From Bordetella parapertussis (lineage in GTDB: Bacteria; Pseudomonadota; Gammaproteobacteria; Burkholderiales; Burkholderiaceae_B): a stretch of 5,174 nucleotides of DNA. The notes under the pieces were generated by a model. That model was given only the letters and a program-made list of their open reading frames with translations, was not told the DNA's origin and did not search any database. Made by a program: the position numbers and the translations under genes. Positions 1 to 5,174 of the stretch are shown here, one piece after another (within the stretch, counting starts at the first letter, position 1; every line of letters starts with the position of its first letter). Location: assembly GCA_945862495.1 (NCBI GenBank), contig CAMAYM010000143.1, positions 1-5,174 of the forward strand. The letters run 5' to 3'.

Positions 1-1
1 C

Positions 2-781
2 GAAAAAATTGGCTTTGAAAAGGCACATATTTTTCGCTCTGGCTGTCCCGCCATTGTCAGTGACCCGTCTCCTCCACAATCTCTGCTTGATTACGCCAAA
101 CACATTAACGCGGACCTTTGGTTGTTTGGTCGTGACTTTAACTATTCTGGTGATCGCCAACAATGGGCCTTTGGCGGACGTGAGCAACGCCGAAATGCGC
201 TTGCTTATCCTGCGCTACGTGGTGCCAATCAGCTTTTAAATGCCTCGGCGGCGCTTGCGGCACTGGAGTCTCTGCGAAATCTTTTGGCGGTTCCCCAGCA
301 AGCAGTCCGTCAAGGGCTGATCCAAGCCTCTTTACCTGGTAGATTTCAGATTTTGCCTGGCCAGCCCACCATCATCATGGATGTAGCGCACAATCCGCAC
401 GCGGCCGCTGTGCTTGAGAAAAATCTAGGAAATATGGGATTTCACCCCTATACATATGCAGTATTTAGCATGCTCTCTGACAAGGATATTAGGTCCGTTG
501 TCCGCCACATGGCTCCACGGATTGACCACTGGTTTTGCGCATCCTTACCCGGGCCGCGTGGGCTCACGACAGAGGCCATTCTATCCAAAGTTCAGCAAAT
601 TTTGGCAGAACCGGATTCAAATGCGCCAAAAGATGTGCAAATTACAGGCTATGTGACTGTAAAAGATGCATTTGCAGCTGCACGCAGCAAAAGTAACCTG
701 GATGATAGAATCGTAGTGTTTGGTTCATTTTTAACGGTTGCTGAGGCGCTCAGCACCAAAGAAGATGCAGTGCGAAACTAA
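2..781 (+). CDS. folC: Bifunctional folylpolyglutamate synthase/dihydrofolate synthase, C-terminal part (5' end outside window)
   Basis: Cytoplasmic Mur-ligase-like ATP-dependent enzyme that joins glutamate to dihydropteroate to make dihydrofolate and then extends the glutamate tail of folates. The visible 259 residues are open from the window edge, and about the first 40% of a usual 420-440 residue protein lies upstream. The fragment opens with EKAHIFR at residues 6-12, matching the family's EKAGIFR segment, whose lysine (here K7) is the carbamylated, metal-associated residue. Further landmarks are LPGRFQI (111-117), DVAHNPHAA (127-135, start of the C-terminal glutamate-ligase domain), GPRG (184-187) and FGSFLTVAE (240-248). 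All are in the order seen in E. coli FolC, and the C-terminus is intact. The usual glycine of KAGIF is histidine here. It is followed 88 bp later by dedD, the same order as in E. coli. The identification is firm; the true start cannot be seen. Confidence 0.96.
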   Translation, partial: EKIGFEKAHIFRSGCPAIVSDPSPPQSLLDYAKHINADLWLFGRDFNYSGDRQQWAFGGREQRRNALAYPALRGANQLLNASAALAALESLRNLLAVPQQAVRQGLIQASLPGRFQILPGQPTIIMDVAHNPHAAAVLEKNLGNMGFHPYTYAVFSMLSDKDIRSVVRHMAPRIDHWFCASLPGPRGLTTEAILSKVQQILAEPDSNAPKDVQITGYVTVKDAFAAARSKSNLDDRIVVFGSFLTVAEALSTKEDAVRN

Positions 782-869
782 TTTTAAGAAAATGTTTTTA
801 TTCAAAAAGTGTAGTTTGGACGCTAAAAGCGCTTGTATTTCAGTCTGTTTTCCATTCAGGATGTTTTAA
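782..869 (+). other. folC-dedD intergenic gap, no clear promoter or terminator
   Basis: An AT-rich 88-bp gap. It holds a weak T5/A5 inverted repeat around 796-809 and the palindrome AAGCGCTT at 828-835. Neither has the GC-rich stem plus T-run of an intrinsic terminator. TTGGAC (816-821) resembles a -35 box, but no good -10 hexamer sits 16-18 bp downstream. Read-through from folC into dedD is therefore the simplest view. Confidence 0.4.
858..861 (+). promoter_or_regulatory. Ribosome binding site of dedD
   Basis: AGGA lies 8 nt before the ATG at 870 and supports that start. An ATG at 861-863 overlaps the site, but it is followed after one codon by TAA and is not a plausible gene start. Confidence 0.65.
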
Positions 870-1682
870 ATGGGACTGTTTTCCAGAAAAGATAGTGCCC
901 CCTCGCGTAAGCCCGTAGGCAAGCCGCGACCCTCCGTTACGAGTGAGGCACAAGCTGCTGAACTCCGTATCAAAGCCAGACGACGCCTAGCGGGTGCAGT
1001 TGCCTTGATACTTGCCGCAGTGGTCGTACTCCCGATGCTACTTGATTCTGAGCCTGCTCCTATTGCGAGCAATATACCGATTCGTATTCCAGATCGCCAA
1101 TCACCTTTCCAGCCCAACTTGTCTGGCCCTGAAGCAGTCGTCAATACTCCGACTGCTCCGGATACAGCCGCATCTTCAATTGTGACGGCTAATCCTGCTG
1201 ACACAAATGCTGTCCTACCGGGCCAAGTCAAACCTGAAGCGGGTGACAAACCTGCCCCAGCAAGTGCTGCAGATGCGCCAAAAGTGACACCGCCTCCTAA
1301 ACCTGCAATACCTCCAACCTCAGCCTCCCAATCCGCTCCAGGGCCTAGTGCACAGCAACGTCGAGACGACGCTGCACGCGCGCTCGCACTTTTAGAAGGG
1401 CGAAATCCCGTTGTAAGTGCTCCCAGCCCCAAACCGCCTGTACGCGGTAACTTTGTTGTTCAGGCGATGTCTCTTGACGCATCTGCAGATGCTCAAAAGC
1501 AGCGTAATGTTTTGATTGCTGCGGGTATCAACAATGCATTTGTGGATGGACCTATCGATGTGAATGGTCGTCCTAAATATCGAGTCAGAGTTGGCCCCTT
1601 TCAGTCCCGCGAAGCAGCCCAAGCTGCCCAGACACGTCTGCGCACCCAAGGTTATGGCGGTGCATTTATCACCACACAGTGA
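870..1682 (+). CDS. dedD: DedD-like SPOR-domain membrane protein (cell-division/septal peptidoglycan binding)
   Basis: A 270-residue bitopic inner-membrane protein. Residues 1-39 form a basic cytoplasmic tail ending in KARRR, followed by one hydrophobic helix at about 40-58. A periplasmic linker rich in proline and alanine runs from about 60 to 190, and a C-terminal SPOR domain occupies about 193-269 (strand FVVQ near 195-198; YRVRVGPF near 237-244, then REAAQAA). SPOR domains are known to bind glycan strands stripped of stem peptides at the division septum, and E. coli DedD is a non-essential septal protein encoded between folC and cvpA, exactly as here. The first SPOR strand is atypical: the common VQxGAF signature reads VQAMSL. 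The ATG start has an AGGA site 8 nt upstream. The last codons overlap the cvpA start. The family is certain; orthology to DedD rests on position and architecture. Confidence 0.9.
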   Translation: MGLFSRKDSAPSRKPVGKPRPSVTSEAQAAELRIKARRRLAGAVALILAAVVVLPMLLDSEPAPIASNIPIRIPDRQSPFQPNLSGPEAVVNTPTAPDTAASSIVTANPADTNAVLPGQVKPEAGDKPAPASAADAPKVTPPPKPAIPPTSASQSAPGPSAQQRRDDAARALALLEGRNPVVSAPSPKPPVRGNFVVQAMSLDASADAQKQRNVLIAAGINNAFVDGPIDVNGRPKYRVRVGPFQSREAAQAAQTRLRTQGYGGAFITTQ

Positions 1683-2167
1683 CAGGCTTCGATTTTGTCC
1701 TCTTAGCAATCCTTGCAATCTCAGCGGTCCTGGGATTGCTAAGAGGTCTTCTCAAAGAGGTTTTATCGCTCGTGGCCTATGCCTCAGCATTTTTAGCAGC
1801 AATCTGGTGGGGGCCAACAGTTTCTGAATGGTTTGCTCAATGGATCTCTCAACCTTTTGTCAGTATGGCACTTGCTTACTTAGGTGTATTTATTGCTGTT
1901 TTGCTGTCGATTGGCTTCATCAACATGACACTGGCGGCGCTATTAAGTAAAACTGGACTCACTCCAGCAGATCACGGGCTAGGTGCATTATTTGGGCTGG
2001 TTAGAGGTGTGCTATTTGTGTTGATCTTAGTTATTTTGGCTGGATATACGCCTTTACCCGAGGAGCCGTGGTGGAAAAATGCCATGTTTTCAAAGCAGGT
2101 TGTAGGTGTTGTCCAGCAAATCAAGTTCAGATTGCCTCCACCGGCGAATGACTGGTTGCCTTATTAG
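1679..2167 (+). CDS. cvpA: CvpA family inner-membrane protein
   Basis: A 162-residue multi-spanning membrane protein of the colicin V production family (E. coli CvpA is 162 aa). Hydrophobic segments lie at about 5-22, 28-44, 62-88 and 101-122. The family's short RG motifs are present, LLRG at 20-23 and GLVRG at 106-110, and KTGL (91-94) matches E. coli EKTGL. The C-terminal tail, about 123-162, is polar. In E. coli CvpA is needed for colicin V export and for envelope stress tolerance; its biochemical role is not established. The GTG start at 1679 overlaps the dedD stop (GTGA), and no Shine-Dalgarno sequence is visible within 5-12 nt upstream, so translation is probably coupled to dedD. It is the usual neighbour upstream of purF. 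A strong inverted repeat covers codons 7-23. Confidence 0.93.
   Translation: MTGFDFVLLAILAISAVLGLLRGLLKEVLSLVAYASAFLAAIWWGPTVSEWFAQWISQPFVSMALAYLGVFIAVLLSIGFINMTLAALLSKTGLTPADHGLGALFGLVRGVLFVLILVILAGYTPLPEEPWWKNAMFSKQVVGVVQQIKFRLPPPANDWLPY
1699..1746 (+). repeat. Perfect 14-bp inverted repeat (potential hairpin) at the start of cvpA
   Basis: CCTCTTAGCAATCC at 1699-1712 is the exact reverse complement of GGATTGCTAAGAGG at 1733-1746, with a 20-nt loop. It starts 20 nt after the cvpA GTG, inside the coding region. Parts of both arms recur nearby: GCAATC again at 1715-1720 and AAGAGG again at 1755-1760. Mutually exclusive shorter pairings are therefore possible. Seen directly; function unknown. 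Confidence 0.85.
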
Positions 2168-2202
2168 TTTTTAATTTGTTTCATTTTGTTTTAACCGTAA
2201 TC

Positions 2203-2206
2203 AGGA
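2203..2206 (+). promoter_or_regulatory. Ribosome binding site of purF
   Basis: AGGA lies 6 nt before the ATG at 2213, at the end of the T-rich 45-bp gap after cvpA. No PurR-like 16-bp palindrome (ACGCAAACGTTTGCGT type) is visible in this gap or upstream of dedD. Confidence 0.75.
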
Positions 2207-2212
2207 AATTTC

Positions 2213-3727
2213 ATGTGCGGAATTGTTGGTGTCGTTGGTCGCGGTCCTGTTAATCAACTGATATACGATGCTTTGTTGCTCTTGCAGCATCGAGGTCAGG
2301 ACGCAGCGGGTATTGCGACTTCGAATGGAAATCAGTTCAACATGTATAAAGCGCATGGACTGGTCAAGGATGTTTTCCGCACACGAAATATGCGTTCACT
2401 GCCAGGAACCTCCGGTATTGGACAGGTTCGATACCCAACAGCGGGTTCCTCAGAAAGTGTCGAAGAAGCTCAACCCTTTTATGTCAATGCCCCTTTTGGC
2501 ATTACATTTGCACACAATGGAAATTTGACCAATTGGCACGAGTTACGCGAGTCGCTCTTTAAGGTTGATCAGCGTCACATCAACACGAACTCTGACTCGG
2601 AAGTCTTACTCAATGTACTTGCCCACGAACTTCAGCGTGCTGCCAACGGCGTATCGCTTGACGAGCATGCCATTTTTCGTGCTATCAAAGCCGTTCATCA
2701 GCGCGTAAAGGGTGCCTATGCTGTGGTGGCTCAGATCTCAGGGTATGGGCTGATTGCGTTTCGTGATCCAAATGGAATACGGCCTCTTTGTTTAGGAAAG
2801 TCTAACGCACCCCAAGGTGTGGAGTGGATGATTGCCTCTGAATCTGTGGCACTTGAAGGCTCAGGTTTTCAGTTTGTACGCGATATTCAACCAGGTGAAG
2901 GTGTTTTTATTTCACTTGAAGGAAAAATGAGCAGCGAACAATGTGCACCCGGAGCAATTCATGCGCCCTGTATTTTTGAATATGTCTATTTTGCTCGACC
3001 AGACTCCGTGTTAGATGGTGTTTCAGTATATGGTTCGCGCCTCAAGATGGGCGAGTATTTGGCAGACAAACTGGCCAAGCAACTCAGACTTGGGGATATA
3101 GACGTCGTAATGCCAATCCCTGATTCATCTCGGCCTTCTGCGATGCAACTTGCTGATCGTCTTGGCCTTAATTATCGCGAAGGGCTAATTAAAAATCGTT
3201 ATGTTGGTCGAACGTTTATCATGCCCGGGCAGGCAGTTCGCAAGAAGTCTGTGCGTCAAAAGCTCAATACTATTGGCATGGAATTCAAAGGTAAAAATGT
3301 ACTCCTGGTAGATGATTCGATCGTCCGTGGTACGACGAGTCGTGAAATTGTCGAGATGGCCCGCGCAGCGGGTGCTAACAAGGTGTATTTGGCCTCAGCC
3401 GCACCACCAGTTCGCTACCAAAATGTCTACGGCATCGACATGCCGACACAAAAAGAATTGATTGCTACAGGCCGCAATGAGGACGAGATCGCCCGCATCA
3501 TTGGGGCGGACGCGCTGGTCTACCAAGATATCGATGCAATGCAACGCTCCGTTTCCGACCTTAACCCGACCCTGACGCGCTTTGATAACTCTTGTTTTAC
3601 GGGAGAATACATCACAGGGGACATCACGTCCGAATATCTTGAACAAGTGGGTCGCAATCGCGGCCAAACCCAAGATGGTTCAAACGGATTGCTATTTAAT
3701 ATGGGATTTGCCGCCGAGGATAATTAA
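2213..3727 (+). CDS. purF: Amidophosphoribosyltransferase (glutamine PRPP amidotransferase)
   Basis: Cytoplasmic enzyme for the first committed step of de novo purine synthesis: PRPP plus glutamine gives 5-phosphoribosylamine, glutamate and pyrophosphate. The 504 residues compare with 505 in E. coli PurF. The N-terminal Ntn/class-II glutaminase domain starts MCGIVG, so Cys2 is exposed after Met removal without a propeptide. It carries RYPTAG (73-78), HNGNLTN (101-107) and NSDSE (126-130), which supply the glutamine-binding Arg, Asn/Gly and Asp. The C-terminal phosphoribosyltransferase domain has the PRPP loop VLLVDDSIVRGTTS (363-376) and the flexible-loop segment KNRYVGRTFIMPGQ (327-340). The lack of a propeptide and the E. 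coli-like sequence point to the non-iron-sulphur form. It is last in the plus-strand cluster, and its stop interlocks with that of dsbB on the other strand. No defects are seen. Confidence 0.99.
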   Translation: MCGIVGVVGRGPVNQLIYDALLLLQHRGQDAAGIATSNGNQFNMYKAHGLVKDVFRTRNMRSLPGTSGIGQVRYPTAGSSESVEEAQPFYVNAPFGITFAHNGNLTNWHELRESLFKVDQRHINTNSDSEVLLNVLAHELQRAANGVSLDEHAIFRAIKAVHQRVKGAYAVVAQISGYGLIAFRDPNGIRPLCLGKSNAPQGVEWMIASESVALEGSGFQFVRDIQPGEGVFISLEGKMSSEQCAPGAIHAPCIFEYVYFARPDSVLDGVSVYGSRLKMGEYLADKLAKQLRLGDIDVVMPIPDSSRPSAMQLADRLGLNYREGLIKNRYVGRTFIMPGQAVRKKSVRQKLNTIGMEFKGKNVLLVDDSIVRGTTSREIVEMARAAGANKVYLASAAPPVRYQNVYGIDMPTQKELIATGRNEDEIARIIGADALVYQDIDAMQRSVSDLNPTLTRFDNSCFTGEYITGDITSEYLEQVGRNRGQTQDGSNGLLFNMGFAAEDN

Positions 3728-4203
3728 GGGCGAATTCTTAGCAGGGCGATGATGCCCAGCATGCCAAGAATGCTAAACATTGCCATGCTCCACCAAGCAT
3801 ATTCAATACCGAGGAGTGTGACGCGTGCTTCCATGCAGCTTGCATAAATGCCAAATAACCATGGTGCGGCTGCATCAAGTCCACTTTTTGTCATCAATTG
3901 GTCTGCAACCGTTTGCGCACAGGAAAATGAATGCGCAGCAACCTTTTCTTGATAGAACGCTGCAATTACACCCGAGATCGCTATCGCAATAATTCCTGCA
4001 AAACCGACGGATAAGCGTATCCGTTTTGGTTGACCGAGCGTCAATAGTATCGCTGTGATTCCGATCATTAAATAAAGTAGACGTTGAAAAACGCACCATG
4101 CACAGGGTTGCATGTCATAGACGTACTGCGAAATCAACGCAAATGTGACGGAACTAAAACTCAGTACGCTGATTAACCGTAAAATTTTAATTTCAAGCTG
4201 CAC
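3724..4203 (-). CDS. dsbB: Disulfide bond formation protein B (DsbA:quinone oxidoreductase)
   Basis: An inner-membrane protein that reoxidises periplasmic DsbA and passes the electrons to quinone. With the GTG start at 4203 it has 159 residues, near the family's usual 160-176. There are four predicted helices at about 8-26, 42-57, 64-83 and 132-155. The first periplasmic loop holds PCAWC (Cys34, Cys37) with Arg41 four residues on, matching the E. coli Cys41-Cys44 pair and quinone-contacting Arg48. The second loop holds Cys95 and Cys123, matching Cys104 and Cys130. All four redox cysteines are present. The frame stays open upstream to an ATG at 4314, but that would add 37 residues lying inside glnD and lacking DsbB character. 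The GTG has AGGAG 7 nt upstream and overlaps the glnD end by 11 nt, so coupling to glnD is likely. Confidence 0.95.
   Translation of the reverse strand: MQLEIKILRLISVLSFSSVTFALISQYVYDMQPCAWCVFQRLLYLMIGITAILLTLGQPKRIRLSVGFAGIIAIAISGVIAAFYQEKVAAHSFSCAQTVADQLMTKSGLDAAAPWLFGIYASCMEARVTLLGIEYAWWSMAMFSILGMLGIIALLRIRP
3734..3771 (-). repeat. Imperfect inverted repeat in the 3' end of dsbB, just past the purF stop
   Basis: ATTCTTAGCA (3734-3743) pairs with TGCCAAGAAT (3762-3771), with one G-U pair if read as minus-strand RNA. A smaller GGGC/GCCC stem (3744-3747 and 3754-3757) is nested inside. No T-run follows on either strand, so it is not a canonical intrinsic terminator. It could still form a 3' structure on purF transcripts. 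Confidence 0.35.
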
Positions 4204-5174
4204 GCTGCTGCTCCTGTGACAAAGTATCAAGGACAGCACGTTCAAATTGTCTTTGTGTTCGGGGCTGAGATAAAGTCTCACCTTTGATAACAAAAACGTC
4301 TTCAACGCGATCACCCAAGGTCATCACTTTAGCCGTCTGCAGGTGAATGTTAAAAGACACAAATAATTGTGCCAAATCACTCAACAATCCAGAACGATCT
4401 GTGGCGGTGATATCCAGCACCCATGAGGCATTGTCATCCCCGGGCCTTATTGCCACCAATGGTGGGAATGGAAAAGCTTTGGATAATCTGGAAGCTCGCG
4501 TATTAATTTGATGTTTTAAATCATCCAGACTTAAAAGATCGAGTTGAGTCGATAATTCATGTTCAATCAAAGCAGCATCTGCACGCAGATCTCGCTCACG
4601 GTCAGTTGGCAGTACGATAAAGCTATCTAGAGCGTAGCCTTGGCGCGTCGTATGAATACGGGCATCTTGAATGCTAAGGCCTCGATAACCGAAATAGCCA
4701 CAAAGCCGCGCAAACAGTTCCTTGACATGCTTGGTGTACACCATCACCTGCAAACCCTCACCGCCTTCAGTAGGGCGGGCTTTAACGACCGTTTCCTCTG
4801 TTCCAAAACAATAATAAAGATGGCGTGTATGCCAAGCTATTTCCTGCGCATCATGTCGCATGAAATAGGCAATATCTAACTCAGCCCAAAATGACTCTCT
4901 TGCATCATCACGTAATCCTGCGAGACGCGTGAGACTCGCAGCTTCATCCATCCGTTGACGTAAAACAGTATTTGAATCACCTAGAGACCCTCCCAACGCC
5001 GCAAGGGTCAAGTTGAATAAGTCCTCAAGCAACTTTCCTTTCCAAGCATTCCAAACCTTGGGACTTGTGCCGCGAACGTCAGCAACAGTCAGTAAATAGA
5101 GCGCTGTCAGATTTCTGGGAGTATGAACAAGCGCAGCAAAATCACGAATAACTTGAGGATCTGAGAGATCCTTT
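4193..5174 (-). CDS. glnD: Bifunctional uridylyltransferase/uridylyl-removing enzyme GlnD, C-terminal part (5' end outside window)
   Basis: Cytoplasmic nitrogen sensor that uridylylates PII proteins (GlnB/GlnK) when glutamine is low and removes UMP when it is high. The frame is open to the window edge, giving the last 326 residues of a protein usually about 850-890 long; the nucleotidyltransferase domain and most of the HD domain lie outside. The fragment starts in the end of the HD region, with DPQVIRDFA (5-13), LTVADV (28-33) and VWNAWK (40-45), matching E. coli LTVADI and LWNSWK. ACT domain 1 spans about 141-190, including DARIHTTRQGYALDSF (170-185). ACT domain 2 spans about 251-302, including TATDRSGLLSDLAQLF (256-271). 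The ACT domains are the known glutamine-sensing part. The usual D-x-P-like turn of ACT 1 reads TKHVKELF. The TTG at 5032 is only an internal codon, not a start. dsbB follows with an 11-nt overlap. Confidence 0.96.
   Translation of the reverse strand, partial: KDLSDPQVIRDFAALVHTPRNLTALYLLTVADVRGTSPKVWNAWKGKLLEDLFNLTLAALGGSLGDSNTVLRQRMDEAASLTRLAGLRDDARESFWAELDIAYFMRHDAQEIAWHTRHLYYCFGTEETVVKARPTEGGEGLQVMVYTKHVKELFARLCGYFGYRGLSIQDARIHTTRQGYALDSFIVLPTDRERDLRADAALIEHELSTQLDLLSLDDLKHQINTRASRLSKAFPFPPLVAIRPGDDNASWVLDITATDRSGLLSDLAQLFVSFNIHLQTAKVMTLGDRVEDVFVIKGETLSQPRTQRQFERAVLDTLSQEQQRAA
4211..4215 (-). promoter_or_regulatory. Ribosome binding site of dsbB, inside the glnD 3' end
   Basis: On the minus strand AGGAG is followed by 7 nt and then GTG (4203-4201). 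This site decides the dsbB start in favour of the GTG over the upstream in-frame ATG at 4314. It lies within the codons for the last residues of GlnD. Confidence 0.8.

Noticed and set aside
816..845. Possible sigma-70 promoter in the folC-dedD gap
   Set aside because: A TTGGAC-like -35 is present, but no -10 hexamer with more than half the consensus at correct spacing.
866..1432. A 188-codon open frame antisense to dedD
   Set aside because: It lies opposite the proline/alanine-rich linker of a clear SPOR protein; its sequence is low-complexity Gly/Ala/Ser with no recognisable domain, as expected for a shadow frame.
2168..2212. T-rich cvpA-purF gap as a terminator or riboswitch
   Set aside because: There is no GC-rich stem before the T-runs and only 45 bp, too short for a purine riboswitch; most simply an unstructured leader before the purF binding site.
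4204..4314. N-terminal extension of dsbB to the ATG at 4314
   Set aside because: It lies wholly inside the glnD ACT2 coding region, lacks DsbB features and would make the protein too long; the GTG at 4203 has a better binding site.
4331..4340. Resemblance to the Neisseria DNA uptake sequence (GCCGTCTG)
   Set aside because: A single 8-base match inside glnD, not followed by AA and not repeated in the window.
4449..4469. CCACC/GGTGG inverted repeat with a 3-nt loop in glnD
   Set aside because: Only a 5-bp stem within conserved-frame coding sequence, and no T-run; expected by chance.
5030..5032. TTG as a start codon of a 279-residue protein
   Set aside because: The same frame continues upstream to the window edge with clear GlnD sequence (LTVADV, VWNAWK), so it is an internal leucine.

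Overview
This is an ordinary chromosomal housekeeping segment from a gamma/betaproteobacterium-type genome, most likely Betaproteobacteria, order Burkholderiales, and one with moderate rather than high GC. The assignment rests on three things: the protein styles, such as the DedD-like SPOR protein with an arginine-rich stretch before its membrane helix and a short DsbB; the GlnD with two C-terminal ACT domains; and the gene order folC-dedD-cvpA-purF. That order is also found in Escherichia coli. The genus cannot be fixed from the sequence alone.

The plus strand carries four co-directional genes. They are the 3' part of folC (2-781, cut by the window edge), a dedD-like SPOR-domain gene (870-1682), cvpA (1679-2167) and purF (2213-3727). 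dedD and cvpA overlap by four bases (GTGA), and cvpA has no visible ribosome binding site, so translational coupling is likely. The gaps are 88 bp (folC-dedD) and 45 bp (cvpA-purF), with no convincing terminator in either, so one transcript is plausible. The genes link folate polyglutamylation, envelope/division-septum functions and the first committed step of de novo purine synthesis.

The minus strand carries glnD (4193-5174, C-terminal 326 residues, cut by the window edge) followed by dsbB (3724-4203). The dsbB start is best placed at a GTG inside the end of glnD, behind a good Shine-Dalgarno sequence, giving a 159-residue protein. purF and dsbB converge with their stop codons interlocked in the palindrome TTAA, leaving no intergenic space.

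There is no mobile element, CRISPR array, RNA gene or defence-type cassette here, and I see no previously undescribed system. The most unusual local signal is a perfect 14-bp inverted repeat with a 20-nt loop at the very start of the cvpA reading frame. It would fold into a stable hairpin about 20 nt after the start codon.
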